This document shows positions 58,044-64,000 of a DNA stretch of 64,000 nt, piece after piece. The notes below the pieces were generated by a model, which was not told the origin of the DNA, did not search any database, and saw nothing but the letters and a program-made list of their open reading frames with translations. Both the position numbers and the translations under genes were made by a program. The stretch's first letter is position 1. The number at the start of each line of letters is the position of its first letter. This DNA is from Duganella sp. 1411 (GTDB lineage Bacteria; Pseudomonadota; Gammaproteobacteria; Burkholderiales; Burkholderiaceae_D): NCBI RefSeq assembly GCF_017833525.1, contig NZ_JAFICD010000008.1, positions 186,001-250,000 on the forward strand, given 5' to 3'.

Positions 58044-59108
58044 ATGAATAGCACTGTCACTTCCCCAGGCGTCATCGAAGCCGATGCCGTCATCATCGGC
58101 GCCGGTCCGGTCGGCCTGTTCCAGGTCTTCGAACTGGGCCTGCTGGAAATCAAAGCCCACGTCATCGATTCGCTGGGCGCGGTGGGCGGACAGTGCGTGG
58201 AACTGTATCCGGACAAGCCGATCTACGACATCCCGGCTGTGCCGTCGTGCACCGGCCAGGAATTGACCGACAACCTGCTCAAGCAGATCGAGCCGTTCGA
58301 GCCGACCTTCCACCTGGGCCAGGAAGTGACCAAGGTCGAGCGCCGCGACGACGGCCGTTTCGACGTTGAAACCAGCGTCGGCACCCGCTTCACCACCAAG
58401 ACCATCTTCATCGCCGCCGGCGTCGGCTCATTCCAGGCGCGCACGCTCAAGGTCGACGGCATCGAAGTGTTCGAAGGCTCGCAGCTGCACTACAAGGTCA
58501 AGGACCCGGCCATCTTCGAAGGCAAGAACCTGATCATCTGCGGCGGCGGCGACTCCGCGCTGGACTGGGCGCTGAATTTCGTCGGCAAGGCCGAATCGGT
58601 CGTTTTGCTGCACCGCCGCGAAGATTTCCGCGCCGCCCCGGCCTCGGTCGCCAAGATGAAAGCCTTGTGCGACGACTACGAGATGCAGCTCATCATTGGC
58701 CAAGCCACCGGTTTCGAGTCGAAAGACAACAAATTGAGCGAGCTCAAGGTCACCGGCGCCGACGGCGTCACCCGCCGCGTGCCGCTGGACATGCTGCTGG
58801 TGTTCTTCGGCCTGTCGCCGAAGCTGGGCCCGATCGCCGAATGGGGCCTGGACATCGAGCGCCGCCAATTAAAGGTGCAAAACACCGAGAAGTTCGAGAC
58901 CAACGTCCCGGGCATCTTCGCGGTGGGCGACATCAACACCTATCCGGGCAAGAAAAAGCTGATCCTGTCGGGCTTCCACGAGGCCGCGCTGGCCGCGTTC
59001 GGCGCCGCGCCGTATATCTTCCCGGACAAGAAGATTCACATGCAGTACACCACCACGTCGCCGAAGCTGCACAAGGTGCTCGGCGTGGAGACCCCGGTCT
59101 TCGATTAA
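58044..59108 (+). CDS. Ferredoxin-NADP reductase (thioredoxin reductase-like)
   Basis: A 354-residue flavoprotein. FAD binding is shown by [16 protein letters not shown] at residues 16-31, NADPH binding by [15 protein letters not shown] near 163-177, and the C-terminal [18 protein letters not shown] contacts FAD. The redox-active CxxC of thioredoxin reductases is missing, which fits the ferredoxin reductase branch. AGGAA precedes the ATG. It should exchange electrons between NADPH and ferredoxin, for which fdxA next door is a likely partner. Confidence 0.92.
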   Translation: MNSTVTSPGVIEADAVIIGAGPVGLFQVFELGLLEIKAHVIDSLGAVGGQCVELYPDKPIYDIPAVPSCTGQELTDNLLKQIEPFEPTFHLGQEVTKVERRDDGRFDVETSVGTRFTTKTIFIAAGVGSFQARTLKVDGIEVFEGSQLHYKVKDPAIFEGKNLIICGGGDSALDWALNFVGKAESVVLLHRREDFRAAPASVAKMKALCDDYEMQLIIGQATGFESKDNKLSELKVTGADGVTRRVPLDMLLVFFGLSPKLGPIAEWGLDIERRQLKVQNTEKFETNVPGIFAVGDINTYPGKKKLILSGFHEAALAAFGAAPYIFPDKKIHMQYTTTSPKLHKVLGVETPVFD

Positions 59109-59164
59109 GCGATTGACTGCCGTGGAAACAACGGCGAGGTGGGGCGTAGGAGCGTGTCCTACAT

Positions 59165-59191
59165 AAAAGCAGCGGAAACGCTGCTTTTTTT
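59165..59191 (+). terminator. Terminator after the ferredoxin reductase gene
   Basis: AAAAGCAGCG and CGCTGCTTTT arms surround a GAAA loop and are followed by further T residues. Confidence 0.93.
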
Positions 59192-59271
59192 ATGGACTCG
59201 GCGGTACTATTATCTGACCAATGGCGTATTGTGTGGGGTAGCGGCGCTTTCTCAGCGGTATCTAGAAATGC

Positions 59272-59299
59272 TTGGCGCCACAAACAAATACTCTATAAT
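59272..59299 (+). promoter_or_regulatory. Candidate sigma-70 promoter of phaZ
   Basis: TTGGCG (59272-59277) and a perfect TATAAT (59294-59299) are 16 bp apart, 55 bp before the ATG. Confidence 0.6.
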
Positions 59300-59354
59300 T
59301 GGCTTATGATGTGATGTATTGGTGCACCGCACCATGCTTTGACCGGGAAGACCT

Positions 59355-60590
59355 ATGCTCTACCAACTGCACGAAATGCAACGCACACTCCTTTCGCCCC
59401 TGATGCAATGGGCGGACGCGACGTCCAAGATCCTGACCAATCCGGTCTCGCCGCTGGCGCACACGCCGTTTTCGCAACGGATCGCCGCCGGTTACGAGTT
59501 GATGTACCGGCTGGGCAAGGACTACGAAAAGCCGGCGTTCGAGATCGACGCCACGGTCATCGATGGCGAGACGATCGGCATCATCGAACAAGTGGTGGTC
59601 AACAAGGCCTTTTGCCGGCTGATCCACTTCAGGAAGGACCTGGACGAGCAGCGCGTCAAGGCGCTGGGCCAGCCGACCGTGCTGCTGGTGGCGCCGCTGT
59701 CGGGCCACCACTCGACCTTGCTGCGCGACACCGTGCGCGGGCTGCTGGTCGACCACGACGTCTACATCACCGACTGGACCGACGCGCGCATGGTGCCGCT
59801 GTCGGAGGGGCCGTTCCACCTGGACGACTACATTTATTATGTGCAGGACTTCATCCGCCTGCTGGGACCGGACCTGCACGTGATCTCCGTGTGCCAGCCG
59901 ACGGTGCCGGTGCTGGCGGCCATCGCGCTGATGGCCACCGAGCAAGACCCCAAGCTGCCGAAGACGATGACGATGATGGGCGGCCCGATCGACCCGCGGC
60001 GCTCGCCGACGGCGGTCAACAACCTGGCCACCGAAAAGAAGTTCTCGTGGTTTGAAAACACCGTCATCTACGCGGTGCCGCCCAACTATCCGGGCTTCGG
60101 GCGCAAGGTGTATCCGGGCTTCCTGCAGCACGCCGGCTTCGTCGCGATGAATCCGGGCCGGCACGCGCAAAGCCACCGCGAGTTCTACATGCACCTGGTC
60201 GAAGGCGACGACGAGCCGGCCGAGAGCCACCGCAAGTTCTACGACGAGTACAACGCCGTGCTGGACATGCCGGCCGAATACTATCTGGACACGATCAAGA
60301 CGGTGTTCCAGGACTTCGCGCTGCCGATGGGCACGTGGAAGGTCGGCGGCAAGCTGGTGCGCCCACAGGACATCACGACGGTGGCGCTGTTCACTGTCGA
60401 GGGCGAGCTGGACGACATTTCCGGCGCCGGCCAGACGCAGGCGGCGCACGACCTGTGCACCGGCATCCCGGCCGAGATGCAGCAGGACTACGTCGCCCCT
60501 GGCGCCGGCCACTACGGCATCTTCTCCGGGCGCCGCTGGCGCGAAATGATCTGCCCGAAGATCACCGAGTTCATCCAAAAACACGGTTGA
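59355..60590 (+). CDS. phaZ: Intracellular polyhydroxyalkanoate depolymerase
   Basis: PhaZ breaks down PHA granules in the cytoplasm. The 411-residue protein has the alpha/beta-hydrolase fold with a cysteine nucleophile: VISVCQPTVPVLAA places Cys180 where lipases have Ser, as in the PhaZ1 group of Cupriavidus. DWTDARMVPLSEGPFHLDDY and a late APGAGHYGIFSGRRWRE, carrying the catalytic His, are other hallmarks. No signal peptide is present. A good promoter precedes it and a terminator follows. PHA synthesis genes are not in the window. Confidence 0.94.
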   Translation: MLYQLHEMQRTLLSPLMQWADATSKILTNPVSPLAHTPFSQRIAAGYELMYRLGKDYEKPAFEIDATVIDGETIGIIEQVVVNKAFCRLIHFRKDLDEQRVKALGQPTVLLVAPLSGHHSTLLRDTVRGLLVDHDVYITDWTDARMVPLSEGPFHLDDYIYYVQDFIRLLGPDLHVISVCQPTVPVLAAIALMATEQDPKLPKTMTMMGGPIDPRRSPTAVNNLATEKKFSWFENTVIYAVPPNYPGFGRKVYPGFLQHAGFVAMNPGRHAQSHREFYMHLVEGDDEPAESHRKFYDEYNAVLDMPAEYYLDTIKTVFQDFALPMGTWKVGGKLVRPQDITTVALFTVEGELDDISGAGQTQAAHDLCTGIPAEMQQDYVAPGAGHYGIFSGRRWREMICPKITEFIQKHG

Positions 60591-60607
60591 TCAGCACTCC
60601 CCGACAA

Positions 60608-60636
60608 GATCCCTGCCCCGGCAGGGATTTTTTTTG
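60608..60636 (+). terminator. Terminator after phaZ
   Basis: ATCCCTGCC and GGCAGGGAT arms with a 2-nt loop are followed by eight T residues. Confidence 0.92.
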
Positions 60637-60641
60637 CCCCA

Positions 60642-60746
60642 ACTCCGGGGTCAGGTCCACCATTTCTACACAACCCCGACCGTAAAGGGCGAAAACACGC
60701 CCGTACTGTCCAGCTCGTGTAGAAATGGTGGACCTGACCCTGGAGT
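60642..60746. repeat. Long inverted repeat, family B copy 2
   Basis: Two 30-bp arms (60642-60671 and 60717-60746) with one mismatch surround a 45-nt loop. Each arm contains GGTCAGGTCCACCATTTCTA or its complement. The arms match those at 39319-39404 while the loop sequences differ. It lies between phaZ and marR. Confidence 0.9.
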
Positions 60747-60754
60747 ACGCAGGA

Positions 60755-60777
60755 AATATATCATCTTGTGATATATT
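60755..60777. promoter_or_regulatory. Perfect palindrome upstream of marR, candidate MarR operator
   Basis: AATATATCA (60755-60763) and TGATATATT (60769-60777) are perfect complements with a 5-nt spacer. The size and AT-richness match operators bound by MarR dimers. It ends 26 bp before the ATG at 60804, and TATATT in the right arm could be the -10 box. Confidence 0.6.
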
Positions 60778-60803
60778 CTCGTTTTCCGTTTTTTGCCGAC
60801 CTC

Positions 60804-61232
60804 ATGCCATCCCGTTCCCTGCCTCCGCTCGCCAAGGACGACTTCGCCGCGCTGTCCGAGTTCCGCTATCAGATGCGGCGCTTCGAGCGCTTTTCCGAGG
60901 ATGCCGTCCAGGCCCGGGGCATCACGCCGCTGCAATACTTGCTGTTGTTGCACATTAAGGGCTTCCCCGGCCGCGATTGGGCCACCGTCGGCGAACTGGC
61001 CGAGCGCCTGCAGGCCAAGCCGCACGGCGTGGTGGCGCTGGTCACCCGCTGCGAGGCGGCCGGCCTGGTCGCGCGCCAGGTCAGCGACGTCGACCGCCGC
61101 CGCGTCGAAGTCCATCTGCTGCCGCCCGGCGAGGCCATGCTGGCCCAACTGGCCGAACTGCACCGCGCCGAATTGCTCTCGCTCGACGGCATCTTCACCA
61201 TCCCCAAACTCCTCCGCGACCACCATGAATAA
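60804..61232 (+). CDS. MarR family transcriptional regulator
   Basis: A 142-residue winged-helix dimeric regulator. The DNA-binding part is VGELAERLQAKPHGVVALVT followed by the wing SDVDRRRVEVHLL. The ATG at 60804 is preferred to a GTG at 60768, because that GTG lies within the palindrome that is probably its own operator; the ribosome site of the ATG is weak. It overlaps the CLC channel gene by 8 bp, so the two form an operon and the regulator probably controls the channel. The inducer is unknown. Confidence 0.85.
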   Translation: MPSRSLPPLAKDDFAALSEFRYQMRRFERFSEDAVQARGITPLQYLLLLHIKGFPGRDWATVGELAERLQAKPHGVVALVTRCEAAGLVARQVSDVDRRRVEVHLLPPGEAMLAQLAELHRAELLSLDGIFTIPKLLRDHHE

Positions 61233-62988
61233 CCACCTTTACGACAGCCGCCGCGACTTCGACGGCAGCGCCAGGCTGCTGATGATCGGCGCGCTGGCCG
61301 CCGTCGTCGGCGCGCTCAGCACGCTCACCGCCGACCTGCTGCTGCACGCGATCCGCTTCTTCACCAACCTGTTCTTCTTCCAGACGCTGTCGACCACTTT
61401 CATCTCGCCGGCCGCCAACACGTTGGGCGCGTGGGTGATCGCGGTGCCGGTCGCCGGCGGCCTGGTCATCGGCCTGATCGCGCGCTACGGCGCCGAGCAA
61501 ATCCGCGGCCACGGCATCCCGGAGGCGATCGAGGCCATCCTGTTCAAGAACAGCACGATGTCGCCCAAGGTCGCCCTGCTCAAGCCGCTCGCCTCCGGCA
61601 TCGCCATCGGCAGCGGCGGCCCGTTCGGCGCCGAGGGCCCGATCATCATGACCGGCGGCGCGGTCGGCTCGCTGCTGGCCCAGCACTTCCACCTGAGCGG
61701 CGCCGAGCGCAAGACCTTGCTGGTGGCCGGCGCCGTGGCCGGCATGACGGCGGTGTTCGGCACGCCGATCGCCGCGCTGCTGCTGGCCGTCGAGCTGCTG
61801 CTGTTCGAGCTGCGCCCGCGCAGCCTGGCGCCGGTCGCCGTCGCCTGCGCCGTGGCCGGCTTCCTGCGTCCGCTGCTGATCGAGAGCGGCCCGCTGTTCC
61901 CGCTGCATACGGCGGTGCTGCCGCCGTCGGCGCTGGTGTCGTGCCTGATCGGCGGCGTGCTGTGCGGCGCGCTGGCGTGGCTGCTGTCGACCGCGCTGTA
62001 CCGCGTCGAGGACGGCTTCCACAAGCTGCCGCTGCACTGGATGTGGTGGCCGGCGCTGGGCGGCCTGGCGGTCGGCATCGGCGGCTACCTGCAGCCGCGC
62101 GCGCTCGGCGTCGGCTACGACGTCATCGCCGATCTGCTCAACAACCACCTGGCCGCCGGCGTCATCGCCAGCCTGTTGATCGTCAAGGCCGTGATCTGGC
62201 TGCTGGCGCTCGGCTCGGGCACCTCCGGCGGCGTGCTCGCGCCCTTGTTGATGCTCGGCGCCGGCCTGGGCGCGCTGGTCGGCCCCTACCTGCCCGGCGG
62301 CGAGCCGGCCGTCTGGCCGCTGGTGTTCATGGCCGCCACCCTGGGCGGCATGATGCGCGCGCCGGTCATGGCGGTGGTGTTCGCCTTCGAGCTGACGCAC
62401 GACGTCAACGCCCTGCTGCCGGTGCTGGCCACGGCCACCGTCGCCTACGGCTTCACGGTGATCACCATGCACCGCTCGATCCTGACCGAGAAGATCGCCC
62501 GCCGCGGCCACCACATCTACCGCGAGTACGGCGTCGATCCGATGGAGCGCCACAGCGTGGCCGAGGTGATGACGCCGGCGCCGGCCAGCATCGACGCGCG
62601 CCAGACCATCGCCGAGGTGCTCGACAGCCACTTCGGCGCGGACCAGCGCCACCGCGCCTTCCCCGTCACGCGCGACGGCGCCCTGCTCGGCATGCTCGAC
62701 CGCGCGGCCATCGCCAACGCGCGCGAGGGCGCCGTCTTGGCCGGCGACCTGTTCGGCGTCAACCTGCCGATCTTCGCGCTGGCCGACGAGACCTGCCGCG
62801 CGCTGGCCACGCGGCTGGCCGTGCACCAGCTCGAGCGGCTGCCGGTGGTCGACGACGCCGCCAGCCGCCGCCTGATCGGCATCGTCAGCCGCAGCGATCT
62901 GATCAAACCGGCGCTGAGCCTGCACGCGGAGGAGCTCACGCGGCAGACGGTGCGCCCGATCTGGTCGCCGAAACAGCGTCCGCGCTAG
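61225..62988 (+). CDS. CLC-type chloride channel/antiporter with CBS domains
   Basis: A 587-residue inner-membrane protein. About 450 residues of CLC fold are followed by two CBS domains (from [12 protein letters not shown]). The ion-path motifs are GHGIPE (95-100, where ClC-ec1 has GSGIP, so the selectivity Ser is His), GAEGP with gating Glu137, and GGVLAP. The retained Glu suggests proton-coupled exchange. The His variant is seen in other CBS-containing bacterial CLC proteins, so anion preference is uncertain. It overlaps marR and is likely controlled by it. Confidence 0.92.
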   Translation: MNNHLYDSRRDFDGSARLLMIGALAAVVGALSTLTADLLLHAIRFFTNLFFFQTLSTTFISPAANTLGAWVIAVPVAGGLVIGLIARYGAEQIRGHGIPEAIEAILFKNSTMSPKVALLKPLASGIAIGSGGPFGAEGPIIMTGGAVGSLLAQHFHLSGAERKTLLVAGAVAGMTAVFGTPIAALLLAVELLLFELRPRSLAPVAVACAVAGFLRPLLIESGPLFPLHTAVLPPSALVSCLIGGVLCGALAWLLSTALYRVEDGFHKLPLHWMWWPALGGLAVGIGGYLQPRALGVGYDVIADLLNNHLAAGVIASLLIVKAVIWLLALGSGTSGGVLAPLLMLGAGLGALVGPYLPGGEPAVWPLVFMAATLGGMMRAPVMAVVFAFELTHDVNALLPVLATATVAYGFTVITMHRSILTEKIARRGHHIYREYGVDPMERHSVAEVMTPAPASIDARQTIAEVLDSHFGADQRHRAFPVTRDGALLGMLDRAAIANAREGAVLAGDLFGVNLPIFALADETCRALATRLAVHQLERLPVVDDAASRRLIGIVSRSDLIKPALSLHAEELTRQTVRPIWSPKQRPR

Positions 62989-63032
62989 GGTTTTTCAGGT
63001 TTTTTCGGCCCGGCCGGCGCGGATATCGGATA

Positions 63033-63782
63033 ATGACGCTTTATCGCTCCACGCCAGTCACCGCCGTGCCCACCAACAAAACACTCGCCGACCGCATCGA
63101 AGACGTCCTGCCGCAGACGCAATGCACCAAATGCGGCTACGACGGCTGCCGGCCGTACGCCGAGGCGATCGCCGCCGGCGCGGCCGACATCAACCAATGC
63201 CCGCCCGGCGGCGCCGAGGGCATCGTCCGGCTGTCGGCCGTCACCGGCCGCAAGGTCATCCCGCTCAATCCCGTCAACGGCCTGGAACGCCCGCGCGCGG
63301 TCGCCTACATCGACGAAGCGCTGTGCATCGGCTGCACCTTGTGCATCCAGGCCTGCCCGGTGGACGCCATCGTCGGCGCGGCCAAGTTGATGCACACCGT
63401 CGTGCCGGACCTGTGCACCGGCTGTGACCTGTGCGTCCATCCGTGCCCGGTCGACTGCATCGTCATGTATCCGGTCACCGAGGCCACCGGCTGGACCGCG
63501 TGGAGCCAGGCCGACGCCGACGCCGCGCGCGCGCGGCACGACTTCCGCACCCTGCGCCTCAAGCGCGAGAAAGAGGAAAACGACGCACGCCTGGCCGCCA
63601 AGGCCAACGCCAAGATGGCGGCGGTGGAGGCGCTCGACCCGGCCACCGACGCCGACGCCGCCGAGAAGGAACGCAAGCGCGCCATCATCGCCGCCGCGAT
63701 GGAGCGCGCCCGCATCAAGAAAGAGGAAGCCGCGCGCGCGGCCGCCGACGCCAAGCCAGCAGATGGAAATCCGCCTGAATGA
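63033..63782 (+). CDS. rsxB: RnfB/RsxB-like ferredoxin of the electron transport complex
   Basis: A 249-residue iron-sulfur protein. An N-terminal four-Cys domain (CTKCGYDGC, with Cys at 31, 34, 39 and 56) precedes two 4Fe-4S motifs, [16 protein letters not shown] and [16 protein letters not shown], and a Lys/Glu/Ala-rich, probably coiled C-terminus. It lacks the N-terminal membrane segment of E. coli RsxB, as do many betaproteobacterial versions. The other Rsx subunits are not encoded here. Its stop codon overlaps the nth start (ATGA), the rsxB-nth pairing common in proteobacteria. Confidence 0.9.
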   Translation: MTLYRSTPVTAVPTNKTLADRIEDVLPQTQCTKCGYDGCRPYAEAIAAGAADINQCPPGGAEGIVRLSAVTGRKVIPLNPVNGLERPRAVAYIDEALCIGCTLCIQACPVDAIVGAAKLMHTVVPDLCTGCDLCVHPCPVDCIVMYPVTEATGWTAWSQADADAARARHDFRTLRLKREKEENDARLAAKANAKMAAVEALDPATDADAAEKERKRAIIAAAMERARIKKEEAARAAADAKPADGNPPE

Positions 63783-64000
63783 ATCCAGCCAAACGCCAAG
63801 AAATGTTCGAGCGCTTCCGCGCCGCCAATCCCAGTCCCAAGACCGAACTTGAATACACCACGCCATTTGAACTGTTGATCGCCGTGCTGCTGTCGGCGCA
63901 GGCCACCGACGTCGGCGTCAACAAGGCCACGCGCAAGCTGTACCCGGTGGCGAACACGCCGGCGCAGATCCTGGAATTGGGCGAGGAGGAGTTGAAGTCG
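63779..64000 (+). CDS. nth: Endonuclease III, 3' truncated by the window edge
   Basis: A DNA glycosylase/AP lyase that removes oxidised pyrimidines. Only the first 74 residues are visible: [18 protein letters not shown], then [20 protein letters not shown], which is the start of the helical domain of Nth, and [12 protein letters not shown]. The catalytic helix-hairpin-helix and the iron-sulfur Cys residues lie outside the window. The start overlaps the rsxB stop codon. Confidence 0.92.
   Translation, partial: MNPAKRQEMFERFRAANPSPKTELEYTTPFELLIAVLLSAQATDVGVNKATRKLYPVANTPAQILELGEEELKS

Overview
The window reads as chromosomal DNA of a high-GC betaproteobacterium of the Burkholderiales, most likely family Oxalobacteraceae (Massilia, Duganella or Janthinobacterium type). 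This placement is inferred from three things: the glnA, ntrB, ntrC and glnE set; the tldD / nitrilase-like / yhdP / glnE cluster; and a large number of TonB-dependent receptors (TBDRs) together with intracellular polyhydroxyalkanoate (PHA) genes. No rRNA, tRNA, CRISPR array, prophage or intact transposase was seen. Nearly all space is coding.

Layout. Positions 1-2281 hold the 3' part of a TBDR. Positions 2375-8868 (minus strand) are tldD, a carbon-nitrogen hydrolase and yhdP, divergent from glnE (9074-11851). A small periplasmic Cache protein follows, then three TBDRs in a row (12603-21742); the first two look like a tandem duplication. Next come tkt-gap (minus), rsmE, a flavodoxin-like oxidoreductase and a TPR plus aspartyl/asparaginyl hydroxylase protein. 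A fifth TBDR (minus, 27944-30856) is followed by a 1.2 kb region without a convincing gene, an FAD-dependent oxidoreductase, a GAF histidine kinase and a sixth TBDR (35515-38220). Positions 38293-44223 (minus) carry glnA, a DUF4124 protein, ntrB, ntrC and corA. Beyond these lie a rhodanese, a membrane-anchored TAXI protein, a divergent class A penicillin-binding protein, a five-gene minus-strand run (beta-propeller, deacetylase, fatty acid hydroxylase, EI24 membrane protein, CinA/MoaB-like), FKBP isomerase, an orphan anti-sigma-like protein, HU, acyl-CoA binding protein, a PHA-system protein, fdxA, a ferredoxin-NADP reductase, phaZ, marR with a CLC channel, rsxB and the start of nth.

How the parts work together. 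Nitrogen control is unusually complete: glutamine synthetase (with its adenylylated Tyr), its adenylyltransferase GlnE, and the NtrB/NtrC pair. The glnA upstream region shows a sigma-54 GG-N10-GC promoter and three NtrC-type boxes. A perfect NtrC-type box also lies upstream of the second tandem TBDR, which suggests, but does not prove, nitrogen control of an outer-membrane receptor. The TBDRs have no TonB/ExbBD or FecIR-type regulators nearby. PHA metabolism is represented by phaZ and the PHA-system protein.

The most notable non-genic structure is a family of nested palindromes: five copies with the core GGGGTCGTACCC(C)/GGG(G)TACGACCCC, each just beyond the 3' end of a minus-strand gene. Two other palindromic repeat families are present, along with several candidate operator palindromes (marR, the flavodoxin gene, two TBDRs).
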